Origin: Chitinophaga pinensis
GTDB lineage: Bacteria; Bacteroidota; Bacteroidia; UKL13-3
DNA: 64,000 bases
Direction: 5' to 3'
Assembly (NCBI GenBank): GCA_945870425.1
Contig: CAMBSD010000011.1
Span: forward strand, 1 to 64,000
Position 1 is the stretch's first letter. Each line of letters starts with the position of its first letter. Shown here in pieces: positions 25,964-35,800 of the stretch. Position numbers and translations under genes: made by a program. The notes below the pieces were generated by a model, which saw nothing but the letters and a program-made list of their open reading frames with translations, did no database searches and was not told where the DNA came from.

Positions 25964-26443
25964 TTACCTCTCAGGTGCTCTCCACTCCTCTATGCGAATG
26001 CCTGCAGATTTGATATGCATAAGCGTATCATCACGCATGTTTTGCTCCAACTCATAATGGTAGTTGCCTATCTGATGAAACTTAATTTTTTCGTAGGTTG
26101 GCAATTGGTAGTCGTAAACATCACCAAGGCCATTACCCATCCATTGTCCCGTTTCGTCAGCCAAAGCAAACTCAATCCTTTCCTTGCTTTTGTTTTTGTC
26201 GGCATCCGTTTTATGCAACATCAAAAATATGTTTGAATACTTGTAATCAGCATCCACTCTTAGGTTCACATAAAGGTTATAATACTTGTTGGTATCATTG
26301 ATAAGCACATCAAAAGGCAGGAGGTTTTTGTAATACCAAGCATCGCCTTCAATGGTTTTGTTTTCATCAACTATCCTTTGCTTATCGCATGCCGACAAGA
26401 AAAGACCTACTATCAAAAATGCTATACATCCAACTTTTTTCAT
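25964..26443 (-). CDS. gldH: gliding motility lipoprotein GldH
   Basis: 159 residues from the ATG at 26443. MKKVGCIAFLIVGLFLSACDKQ is a lipoprotein signal with the lipobox Cys at 19. The body (IEGDAWYYKNLLPFDVLINDTNKYYNLYVNLRVDADYKYSNIFLMLHK) matches the GldH family, which is needed for gliding and type IX export in Flavobacterium. The annotation is supported by position: gldH commonly follows a PSP1-domain gene and holB, as here. The frame remains open upstream into the PSP1 gene, but that extension has no signal and is not real. Confidence 0.88.
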   Translation of the reverse strand: MKKVGCIAFLIVGLFLSACDKQRIVDENKTIEGDAWYYKNLLPFDVLINDTNKYYNLYVNLRVDADYKYSNIFLMLHKTDADKNKSKERIEFALADETGQWMGNGLGDVYDYQLPTYEKIKFHQIGNYHYELEQNMRDDTLMHIKSAGIRIEEWRAPER

Positions 26444-26447
26444 CTCG

Positions 26448-27746
26448 CTATTGCCCTTTATTCTCTTTGTTAGGGTTGTTGTTGCTGTTATTTGGCTTTG
26501 GCTTCGGTCTGTTGTGATGAGGCTTTGGCCTATTTGGGTTTGGGTTAGGATTTGGATTCGGGTTAGCGGCCACATTGGTATTTGGATGGCTCGCCTTTTC
26601 CTTATTCGGATTATTATTCGGTCTGTTCGGGTTATTGTTTTTGTTTTGATTGTTTTTGTGAACCGGCTTTTTCTTTCTCTCATCCAAACGAGTGATGCTA
26701 TCCTTGCCCATATCATTTTTAAAATCAAGCTCAATAATCTTCTTCTTGTCGTCTTTTTTCTCGTAAATTGGGAAAGGTGGCTTGGTTCCGTTTTTATTTA
26801 ACTCCTCATATTCCTTCACCTTACTCACAGGGAAACTTACCCACTCTCCTCCTATTTCGCCCTGAGGTGCAAACCACATCATGCGTTTTAAAATATCCGT
26901 TTTAACGGCTTTGTATGGCGCTTTTTCTTCAAAGTGTAATACCAATTTATCTTCAGCAGGAAACTCTTTTAAGGCTTCTTGGTAAGCGTCTAACTCAAAG
27001 TTTAAGCAGCATTTTAACCTTCCACATTGACCCGATAATTTCAATTGGTTGATAGATAAATTTTGATAACGAGCCGCATTGGTTTGTACCACCTTGAAGT
27101 CGGTAAGCCAAGTGCTACAACATAACTCGCGGCCACAACTGCCAATGGCACCAAGCCTTCCAGCTTCTTCACGGTAGCCAATTTGCTTCATTTCAATTCG
27201 CACTTTAAACTGCTCAGCAAGTCTCTTAATGAGCTCTCTAAAATCCACTCGCTCCTCTGCAGTATAATAAAATGTTGCTTTTCGCCTATCTGCTTGGTAT
27301 TCCACATCACTCAACTTCATTTTAAGTCCAAGTTCAAGCGCTATGGTGCGGGCATTAAACATGGTAGGCACCTCAAGTTCTTTGCACTCGTTGTACTTAA
27401 TCATGTCCACATCATTTGCCCTGCGAATGATCTTGGGATGTTCTGTTCTATCAGTAAATCCAGCCTTTTTTAATTGCAGTCTAACCAACTCACCTTTTAA
27501 GGTTACTTGGCCAATATCAAAACCATTTTCCATTTCTACCACCACAAAGTCCTTATTGGTAATGTCGTGGTTATAAATATTGCGATAGTACTCTTTTCTT
27601 GTTCCTTTAAAACGTACCTCAACAATATCAAAAGGTTTTATGTGATCAGGCAAATCAATATTGCCCAACCAATCATACGTATTCAATTTATTGCATCCAC
27701 CGGTGCTACATCCACCGCTACTGCATCCGCCACTTCCACATGCCAT
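26448..27746 (-). CDS. PSP1 domain protein (RicT/YaaT-like)
   Basis: 432 residues. The N-terminus is a Cys/Gly/Ser-rich tail (MACGSGGCSSGGCSTGGCNKL). The PSP1 domain follows (IKPFDIVEVRFKGTRKEYYRN ... FDIGQVTLKGELV) with GAIGSCGRELCCSTWL and LSGQCGRLKCCLNFE, the conserved cysteines that in Bacillus YaaT bind an iron-sulfur cluster. The last ~90 residues are low-complexity Asn/Pro/Lys repeats (NPNPNPNPNRP), probably disordered. In Firmicutes the relative belongs to the RicAFT complex that affects RNA processing; the Bacteroidota role is less clear. It lies 4 bases from gldH and 77 from holB, so probably one operon. Confidence 0.9.
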   Translation of the reverse strand: MACGSGGCSSGGCSTGGCNKLNTYDWLGNIDLPDHIKPFDIVEVRFKGTRKEYYRNIYNHDITNKDFVVVEMENGFDIGQVTLKGELVRLQLKKAGFTDRTEHPKIIRRANDVDMIKYNECKELEVPTMFNARTIALELGLKMKLSDVEYQADRRKATFYYTAEERVDFRELIKRLAEQFKVRIEMKQIGYREEAGRLGAIGSCGRELCCSTWLTDFKVVQTNAARYQNLSINQLKLSGQCGRLKCCLNFELDAYQEALKEFPAEDKLVLHFEEKAPYKAVKTDILKRMMWFAPQGEIGGEWVSFPVSKVKEYEELNKNGTKPPFPIYEKKDDKKKIIELDFKNDMGKDSITRLDERKKKPVHKNNQNKNNNPNRPNNNPNKEKASHPNTNVAANPNPNPNPNPNRPKPHHNRPKPKPNNSNNNPNKENKGQ

Positions 27747-27823
27747 GTTTAACTATATCTTTTTAAAAAATTCGTGTTAAAAAATTGATTTCAATTCATA
27801 AAGAATTGTTGCTTGAAAATCGC

Positions 27824-28939
27824 CTAAGCGCTTTTCAATTGGGTGCCAATATACAAAGAAAGGTTTAAAACCATGATTTTTACATTGGCATTGCGCTCCA
27901 CATGAAAAATAGCGTCCCCCATAGCCTTCGAAATATTTTCAATGTTGTTGGCATTCATCAGTTTGCTGAATTTGTCAAAAAAAGCAAACTCTTCATCATT
28001 TACCCTTAACGTGCCTTTATCTCCGTATTTGTATATGAAAGTAGCTCTAATCATTTGCAAACTATAGCCTAAAAAACTCTTTAGGGTTTCTTTACCCATA
28101 CCTGCAAACTCTTCGCTTCTGTCTTGTATTTTCTTAAAGTCCTTTTGGGCTGAATAGCATTCTCTAAGCCAATCCATAAATGTTTTGCTGTAACTTTCAT
28201 GCTTCACATCGATAAGTTGTAAAGCCAGATTATAATTGCCATCTGAAATACGCGCTATGGCTTCGGCATTTTTAGGATCAATTTGATGTCGACTAATCAA
28301 TGCTTCAACCACCTCCTCATCCTTTATTTTTGGCACTTTCACCAATTGAGCTCTGGATAAAATGGTACCTAAAATTTTCTCTGAATCATTGGCAACAAGT
28401 AAAATAAGTGTACCCAAAGGTGGTTCTTCTAATAGCTTTAATAGAATGTTGCCTTCTGTTCTGAGGTATTCGGGCATCCATATAATCAAAACCTTGAATT
28501 TGGCTTCAAAGGCTTTAAGGGCCAATTTTCTAAAAATATCTCTGCACTCTTCGGCAGTAATATTTCCTTGCTTTTTGCTATCCTTATCGATGGTGCTTAA
28601 CCAATCATAATCGTTTAAATAAACATTATCAATAAGCGCTTCTCGCCAATCTTCAATAATCTCGGTGCTTGTTTTAATTGGGGTTACGGTTGGAACAGTA
28701 AAGTGCAAATCTGGGTGAATATACTTTTGATATTTTACACAGGATGAACAGGTACCACAGCTGTCTTCCTCTGTTGCGTGCAAGCAATTGATATATTGCG
28801 CATAGGCAATGGCTAACGCCAAATTGCCCGAACCCTCAGCTCCCAAAAAGAGCTGTGTATTGCTTATTCTGCCACTATTGGCCGTTTGAACAAGTTTATT
28901 CTTAAGGTCTTTGTTACCAACTATTTCGCTAAATCTCAC
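27824..28939 (-). CDS. holB: DNA polymerase III delta' subunit
   Basis: 371 residues. A clamp-loader AAA+ protein. FLGAEGSGNLALAIAYAQYINC (from residue 31) sits where the P-loop should be, but Asn39 replaces the Walker lysine, as expected for the non-hydrolysing delta' subunit. A zinc-binding set follows (C52, CGTCSSC at 61-67) and then LIIWMPEYLRTEGNILLKLLEEPPLGTLILL and SRAQLVKVP. First gene of the holB / PSP1 / gldH group. Confidence 0.92.
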   Translation of the reverse strand: MRFSEIVGNKDLKNKLVQTANSGRISNTQLFLGAEGSGNLALAIAYAQYINCLHATEEDSCGTCSSCVKYQKYIHPDLHFTVPTVTPIKTSTEIIEDWREALIDNVYLNDYDWLSTIDKDSKKQGNITAEECRDIFRKLALKAFEAKFKVLIIWMPEYLRTEGNILLKLLEEPPLGTLILLVANDSEKILGTILSRAQLVKVPKIKDEEVVEALISRHQIDPKNAEAIARISDGNYNLALQLIDVKHESYSKTFMDWLRECYSAQKDFKKIQDRSEEFAGMGKETLKSFLGYSLQMIRATFIYKYGDKGTLRVNDEEFAFFDKFSKLMNANNIENISKAMGDAIFHVERNANVKIMVLNLSLYIGTQLKSA

Positions 28940-29059
28940 GTTGCTAAGTTTTGTAACAAAGAAAGCAATAGAGAAGAATAATTTCTCTATTCAAATTATT
29001 TTTTAACAAAAAATAATTACCTCTGCAACGATTTAATTCGCTTTAGCGACTAAGAGTAT

Positions 29060-29317
29060 ATGGCTTTTCTTTCCAATATATCATATTTTTTAATCGGTCT
29101 TGGAATCGCATACATCCTGTATTTAATAACTTTTGTTTTTATAAAAGTAAGACCAGTTAAAACGTTTATGAATTGTGGAGGTAAGGATTTTGAGCGTATT
29201 AAACGCAATGATTTGATTAAATACATGTATCCTTTTTTAAAAATACAACACGTTTGGTGTAGGCGCTGTTGGGAGCGTTATTATACTTTTGATCAAAACT
29301 GGAAAGACAAAAGATAA
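29060..29317 (+). CDS. small membrane protein with CxxC motif, unknown function
   Basis: 85 residues. One N-terminal membrane helix (ISYFLIGLGIAYILYLITFVFI) is followed by a basic cytoplasmic or periplasmic tail containing NCGG and VWCRRCWERYYTFDQNW. The two Cys pairs could bind a metal or form a disulfide. I do not recognise the family. It stands alone between holB and a TonB receptor gene. Confidence 0.6.
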   Translation: MAFLSNISYFLIGLGIAYILYLITFVFIKVRPVKTFMNCGGKDFERIKRNDLIKYMYPFLKIQHVWCRRCWERYYTFDQNWKDKR

Positions 29318-29419
29318 TTGATCAAAACTTATTCCTTCATTTGCCTGGTTATTTTTACCACTCACCTACTTTAAAACAAATTTTGTCTAAAAAGTATTAT
29401 AACATTAGCATAAGTAGAA

Positions 29420-29427
29420 TACTTTTG
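29420..29427 (+). promoter_or_regulatory. -7 promoter element of the TonB receptor / DUF4249 operon
   Basis: TACTTTTG fits TAnnTTTG and ends 11 bases before the ATG at 29439. No good -33 TTTG was seen at the normal distance, so this rests on the -7 box and position only. Confidence 0.45.
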
Positions 29428-29438
29428 CAAACCATTTT

Positions 29439-31829
29439 ATGAAATACAAAATACTTGTTATAATTAGCTCACTCCTTTTAATCATTCAACAATCATCTCG
29501 TGCCCAGAGTGTTAAAAAATTTACCATTAGTGGCGAAATTAAAGATGCAAAGAATGGCGAGGAATTGATCGGTGCAAGCGTGTCTATTCCTTCGCTAAAA
29601 GTCGGAACTGTTACCAACGCATATGGTTTTTATTCTTTAAGCGTACCCACAGGAAACTATGAGGTTGAATATACGTATTTGGGATACAAAACCACAGTGA
29701 AAAAAATTGAATTATCTCAAAACACAAGACTAAACATAGAACTTAGTGAAGAGAAAAACCAACTAAAAGAGGTTGTTATTTCTGGAGAAAAACTAAATGC
29801 TGGCAACGTTGAACAAAACAAAATGAGTGTGGTGAGGGTGGAAATGAAAGAGGTTAAAAAAATTCCATTGTTGCTTGGAGAGGTAGATATTATAAAGGCT
29901 GTTCAATTACTTCCTGGTGTGCAAGCTGCAGGTGATGGTAGTTCCAACTTAGTAGTGCGTGGTGGAAATATTGACCACAATTTGGTTCAATTAGACGAGG
30001 CCGTGGTTTACAACCCAAGTCATGTGTTCGGGTTTTTTAGTACTTTTAATGGTGATGCCATAAAAGATTTTGATTTATATAAAGGTGGTATTCCTGCTCA
30101 ATTTGGAGGACGTCTAGCCGCTGTATTGGATGTTAGAATGAGGGATGGAAATTCAAAAAAATTCCAAGCAACTGGAGGTATTGGATTATTATCGTCAAGG
30201 TTAACCCTTGAGGGACCGATAAAGAAGGACAGAACATCTTTCCTTATTTCTGGTCGCAGAAGTTATTTTGATATTTTTTTTCCTTTATCAAGCCAATTGG
30301 ATGGTACCACAGCATGGTTTGGCGATTTAAACATAAAATTAAACCACACCATAAGCGACAAAGACAAGGTATTTGTTTCAGCCTACATGGGTAGAGATAA
30401 ATTGGGTTTTGGTGATTTGTTTGGATTTGGGTGGGGGAATTATACCACCACTGCACGTTGGAATCACATTTTTAGCAGTAAGTTGTTTTTGAATACAACC
30501 GCTGCTTTCAGTAGATATGATTACAATTTTGATTTGAATATTGCCAAGAATTTAAACTTTACCCGAACCAATTATATCAATGATTTGAATCTAAAAATAG
30601 ACGGTAACTATTTCATATCTCCTAAAAACACTGTGAAGTTTGGAACCAAACAAACCTATTTTGTTTTTGAGCCAGGTAAAAGAACCAAAATCACGAATGA
30701 ATCGCTAATCACCGACTCATCACTTAACAATAAAAAAGCCTTCCAACAGGATTACTATGCAAGTAACAGCCAAAAAATTGGTGCTAGATTTACAGCAGAA
30801 TATGGCATCAGATTAAGCATTTTTTCAAGTATAGCGGGTAGAAACTATAATTATTTAACTGCACCCGTAGTTGCAGAAAATGGCACATTAAAGCAAGGCG
30901 CCTTTGACCCCAACAATCCATATACGGACTATAACAGCTTCAACAATACTTATTATGGTTGGGAACCAAGATTGAATATGACCTATTTGCTTAATTCTAC
31001 TAGCAGTGTTAAGGCTTCGTACAACCGCATGTATCAATATATGCATTTGATTCAAAACATATCTGCAGCAACAGGACAAGAGTTTTGGATACCCTCAGAT
31101 AAAATGATAAAACCACAAGTGAGTGATCAGGTTGCCATAGGTTATTTTAGAAACTTTAAAGAGAATGTAATTGAGTTCTCCGTTGAGACCTACTACAAAT
31201 GGATGAGCAATACTCTACAGCTCAGAGATGATGCGAAAATCGACTTTAACGATGCTATTGAAAGAGAATTGGTGGTGGGCCAAGGACGTGCTTATGGATT
31301 AGAATTTTTCCTTCGCAAACGCACAGGAAAAACCACTGGCTGGATTGGCTACACCCTTGCCAAATCTGAGCGTCAAGCAGATAGGATAAATAACAATGAT
31401 TGGTATCCGTTTAGGTTTGACAGAAGAAATTATTTAACAGTTACACTTAATCACGACATAAGTGAAAGGGTAAGCATAGGTGCTAATTTTATTTATGCAA
31501 CAGGCGATGCATTTACCATCGCTTCACAACGATATACATTAGAGTCGTTTGATGGAAGCAGACAATCACCAAGCATCCAATACGCTAGTAGAAACTCAGC
31601 TCGCTTCCCTGATTACCATCGATTAGATTTATCAGTAACATTAAATCGCAAAAAAATAGAAGGAAAAAATAATAAAAATGATAGCTACTGGGTATTCTCA
31701 TTGTACAATGCTTATGGTCAGAAAAACCCATATACACTCAGTTATGGTATCGAAAACAATGTGCCCGTTGTTTATAAGTGGTATCTTTTCACTTTCGTTC
31801 CTGCGGTAACCTATAATTTCAAATTCTAA
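29439..31829 (+). CDS. TonB-dependent receptor with CarboxypepD_reg-like domain
   Basis: 796 residues. Signal peptide (MKYKILVIISSLLLIIQQSSRAQ), then a beta-sandwich CarboxypepD_reg domain (FTISGEIKDAKNGEELIGASV ... YEVEYTYLGYKT, about 30-105), a plug (EVDIIKAVQLLPGVQAAGDGSSNLVVRGGNIDHNLVQLDEAVVYN) and a 22-strand-type barrel ending in aromatic VTYNFKF. It lies 15 bases upstream of a DUF4249 lipoprotein, the usual partner for this subfamily. The ligand is unknown. It is not of the SusC type with SusD partner. Confidence 0.93.
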   Translation: MKYKILVIISSLLLIIQQSSRAQSVKKFTISGEIKDAKNGEELIGASVSIPSLKVGTVTNAYGFYSLSVPTGNYEVEYTYLGYKTTVKKIELSQNTRLNIELSEEKNQLKEVVISGEKLNAGNVEQNKMSVVRVEMKEVKKIPLLLGEVDIIKAVQLLPGVQAAGDGSSNLVVRGGNIDHNLVQLDEAVVYNPSHVFGFFSTFNGDAIKDFDLYKGGIPAQFGGRLAAVLDVRMRDGNSKKFQATGGIGLLSSRLTLEGPIKKDRTSFLISGRRSYFDIFFPLSSQLDGTTAWFGDLNIKLNHTISDKDKVFVSAYMGRDKLGFGDLFGFGWGNYTTTARWNHIFSSKLFLNTTAAFSRYDYNFDLNIAKNLNFTRTNYINDLNLKIDGNYFISPKNTVKFGTKQTYFVFEPGKRTKITNESLITDSSLNNKKAFQQDYYASNSQKIGARFTAEYGIRLSIFSSIAGRNYNYLTAPVVAENGTLKQGAFDPNNPYTDYNSFNNTYYGWEPRLNMTYLLNSTSSVKASYNRMYQYMHLIQNISAATGQEFWIPSDKMIKPQVSDQVAIGYFRNFKENVIEFSVETYYKWMSNTLQLRDDAKIDFNDAIERELVVGQGRAYGLEFFLRKRTGKTTGWIGYTLAKSERQADRINNNDWYPFRFDRRNYLTVTLNHDISERVSIGANFIYATGDAFTIASQRYTLESFDGSRQSPSIQYASRNSARFPDYHRLDLSVTLNRKKIEGKNNKNDSYWVFSLYNAYGQKNPYTLSYGIENNVPVVYKWYLFTFVPAVTYNFKF

Positions 31830-31844
31830 GTCCAAAGAAAACTC

Positions 31845-32651
31845 ATGAAAACCAAATATTTTCAATCATTGTCCTTTATCGCATTTTGCATTTTGGCTGT
31901 TTCTTGTAAGGAGAAAACAGATATTGACATTCCAGATGGTGACCCTAAATTAGTCGTTGAAGCAGAAATTAGTACAGAAATAGATAGCTCATTTGTCAGA
32001 TTAACCAAAAGTGCGAACTACTATTCAAGCGCAGACTATTTAAAAGTTAAAGACGCATTGGTAATGATTAATTCAGATACTTTTTTTTATGTGGCCGAGG
32101 GTGTATACAAACCAAAGGCAACCTATGTGGCTATTCCTAACACTACCTATAATTTAAAAATAGTCTCAGAAGGTAAAACGTATACTTCAACCAGTACCTT
32201 AACACCCATGTTCAGAGTGGATAGTGTGCAACAAGTTTTTAAACCTGCACAAGGTTTTTTAAAAGATGGTTACACATTGAAGTACTTTGCTTTTGACGAA
32301 AGAGAACCAATTAAATACACCTATTTTCGTTTTGGTAAAAATGATTTACAGGGAAATGACTCGCTTTTTGACGCAAAAATTTTATTTGATAATGGTGTTA
32401 CCCGCAACGGTTCTTATGAATTTGAATTACCCTTTTTGCGTTTAAAACCAAATGATTATTCCTATATGATCTTCCGTTCGGTAGACAAAAACATGTATGA
32501 ATTTATCAATGCTTATAACAGCCAAACATCTGGAGCACCAGGGCCATTTCAAGTGCCTCCGGCCAATCTTCCAACCAATATAGTGGGAGGTGCTTTGGGT
32601 TACTTTGCAACCTATGATGTGGTTAGATCAAAAAGATTTTTAATCAAATAG
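31845..32651 (+). CDS. DUF4249 outer-membrane lipoprotein
   Basis: 268 residues. MKTKYFQSLSFIAFCILAVSCKEK is a lipoprotein signal with Cys at 21. DPKLVVEAEISTEIDSSFVRLTKSANYY and the strands that follow match DUF4249, which is nearly always encoded next to a TonB-dependent receptor of the type directly upstream. It is probably a surface lid or ligand-binding partner of that receptor. Confidence 0.88.
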   Translation: MKTKYFQSLSFIAFCILAVSCKEKTDIDIPDGDPKLVVEAEISTEIDSSFVRLTKSANYYSSADYLKVKDALVMINSDTFFYVAEGVYKPKATYVAIPNTTYNLKIVSEGKTYTSTSTLTPMFRVDSVQQVFKPAQGFLKDGYTLKYFAFDEREPIKYTYFRFGKNDLQGNDSLFDAKILFDNGVTRNGSYEFELPFLRLKPNDYSYMIFRSVDKNMYEFINAYNSQTSGAPGPFQVPPANLPTNIVGGALGYFATYDVVRSKRFLIK

Positions 32652-32801
32652 TTGAACACTGCTGCCAAAGTCCTACAAGCCAATTTAAATAAGAAATTGC
32701 CGTGTTTTTAGAACATACTTGTTTTTAGAATAATAAATACTTTGCGTTTATCATAAAACAAACGCCTCTTTCATTTTTTTATTTATTTTCGCCATGATAG
32801 T

Positions 32802-35800
32802 ATGTCGGCAACAACGCAACCTGTATTAATACAAAAGCTTGACGAGTTTATTCGCAAGTATTATAAGAACCAACTCATCAAAGGCAGCATTTACTTTGTG
32901 GCTTTTGTGTTAGTTGCATTCTTGATAATAGCATTGCTTGAGTTTTTTGGAAGATATAATTCAATCGTAAGAGCACTTTTCTTTTTCTCTTTTATTGGCT
33001 TCACGCTCTATTGCTTAATCAAATACATAGTAATACCACTTGCTCATATTTACCGAATAGGTAAAACCATTAGCTATTCCCAAGCGGCAGAGATCATTGG
33101 GAAACATTTTATTGAAGTAAAAGACAGTCTGTTAAACACCTTGCAATTGCATGAATTATCGCAACAAAGACAAGCTGATAATAGTCTTTTGTTGGCAGCT
33201 ATCCAGCAGAAAACAGAGCAACTAAGTCCTGTGCCTTTTGTAAGTGCCATCAACTTTAAAAGCAACTTACACTATGCAAAATACGCAGCTATACCACTTC
33301 TTATATTTGCATTAATCTCAATCATGGCTCCATCCATGATTAGTGACAGTGGTGAGAGAATTATTTATTACAAACAAACCTTTGCGCCCAAAGCACCTTT
33401 CACATTCAATCTTCTAAATAAAAGCTTGAAAGTTGAGCAGTTTAGCGATATTGATATTCATGTAAGAATGAGTGGAAGCAGTATCCCCGATGAGGTATTC
33501 ATCAATATTGAAGGTAATACTTACAAAATGCAGAAGCTTGATAAGCTTAACTTTATTCACTCACTCAAAAACCTTCAAAAAACAACATCCTTTGTACTTC
33601 AGGCAGATGAGTTTAATAGCAACGAATACAAAGTGGAGGTGGCCGCAAAACCGCTTATTCTAAGTTACCAAGTATCTTTTGATTACCCTGCCTATCTGGG
33701 TAAAAAAGATGAAACACTAAACAACCCCGGAGATATTACCGTTCCTTCAGGTACCATATTGAATTGGAAATTTTTGACCAAGCAAACCGATGAGTTGGTA
33801 TTGGGCTTTGGTGATAAATTATCTCTTGCTGAAAAGAAAGACGAGAACCGATTCCATTTCATGAAAAAATTCTTTCTTAGCAGTCAGTATTATATCAAAA
33901 ACAGTAACAAAGAATCTATTGTAAATGATTCTCTTTTATACCACATAACGGTTGTACCCGATGCTTATCCAGACATCATGGTTGATGAAAAGATTGACTC
34001 AATAAGCAACCAACAGGTATATTTCATTGGAGATATTAATGATGACCATGGTTTTAGCAAATTGGCATTTCACTATCGTTTTGTTAAATCAGATGATAAA
34101 TCCAAAACACTATTGCCTTTGCAAACCAAGCCACTGGTGCTTGACAAAAACCAAATCGTTCAAAGGTTTTACCATTATTTCAACTTAAATGAAGTGAATG
34201 TGAAGCCGGGAGACGAGCTTGAATACTATTTTGAGGTTTGGGATAATGATGGGGTATTTGGTGCCAAATCAAGCAAAAGTAAAACCATGTTATTTAAGTC
34301 AGCCACCATAAGTGAACTGAAAGAAAAAAGCAATGCCAATAGCAGTGCTCTTAAAGATAAAATGGCCGATGCTTTAAAGGAAAGCAAAGATTTACAAAAA
34401 GACCTAAAAGACCTTGAGCGCAAGATGCTCGAGAAAAAAGAACTCACTTGGGAAGAAAAACAAAAGGCTGAAAAACTACTTGAACGTCAGAAAGAATTGA
34501 ACAAAAAAATTGATGAGCTTCAAAAAGATTTCAAGCAAAACAACAAGCAGGAACAACAGTTTAAGGAAGAGCAGGAGCGTATTCTCGAGAAGCAAGAGCA
34601 ACTTGAGAAAATGTATAAAGAGTTGGTTACTGATGAAATGAAGCAGCTTATGAAACGCATGGAAGACATGATGAAGTTGCAAAACAAAGACCTGCTCAAA
34701 AACGAAATGGAGAAGATGCAACTCAACAACAAAGACGTTGAAAAGGAGTTGGATAGAATGCTAGAAATGTACAAGAAAATTGAGCTTGAAAAGAAACTAG
34801 AAGAAGCAACAGATAAGCTAGAAAAGCTAGCAGAAAAACAAGAAGACTTAGCTAAAAAAACGGAAGACAAAAACAGTGATAAAGAGCAATTGAAAGAAGA
34901 ACAAAAGAAACTCAATGAGGAGTTTAAAGAATTGCAAAAAGACCTAAAAGAAATGGAAAAGCTTAACGAAAAGCTTGAGGATAAAGAGGATTTGGCTAAT
35001 ACTGACGAGGAACAGAAAGACACTGAAGAACAAATGGACAAGAGCAGCGAAGAGCTGAACAAAGGTAATAAGAAGAAAGCGGCCGAAGCCGAAAAGAAAG
35101 CCGCTGATGCCATGAAGAAAGCTGCTCAGAAAATGAAAGAAAAGCAAGCGAACGAAGAAGACAAACAAGCTGAAATAGATATCAATGCATTGCGTGAAAT
35201 TCTTGAAAACTTAGTTGAACTAAGTAAGCAACAAGAAGATTTGATGCAAGAATTTGGTCGAATAAATGGTTACAATCCTCAATATGTTGAATTGGGTAAA
35301 AAGCAAAAAAACCTGAACGATAATGCCCGCATGGTAGAAGACAGCATATTGGAATTAAGCAAACGTGTTCCTGAAATGCGTTCGTTTGTAAACCGCGAGG
35401 TAAGCAAAATGAACGACCAAATGAACAAAGCAGTGAAAGGCTTTGCCGCACGTGATTTCATGCGAACCCGCAGTTACCAGCAACAAGCCATGACCAATGC
35501 AAATAACCTTGCTGTTATGCTAAGTTATGTGTTGAAGCAATTACAGGCACAACAACAAAGCGAGCAACAAGGAGAAGGAAAAGGAAAAAAATCGGGTAAG
35601 CCAAAATCCGGTAGCGGCAAAGGAAAGGGCAAAGGAAAGGGCAAACCCAGCATGAGCCAAATGAAAAAAATGCAAGAAGAACTAAACAAGCAATTGCGCG
35701 AAGGTTTGAATAAAAATGGAACAGGTGAAAAACCAAATGGTAACAAACCAGGAGGATCGCAAGGTGCAGGTGGCATGAGTTCTGAGAACTTTGCAAGAAT

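Noticed and set aside
26444-26734. Upstream extension of the gldH frame
   Set aside because: It reads through the low-complexity end of the PSP1 gene, gives Arg/Ile/Thr-rich nonsense and precedes the lipoprotein signal that marks the true gldH start.
34520-35113. 197-codon minus-strand frame rich in Ser and Phe
   Set aside because: It is the complement of the Lys/Glu coiled coil of the DUF4175 gene; the composition follows from AAG/GAA codons read backwards. The other minus-strand frames at 34476-35821 have the same cause.
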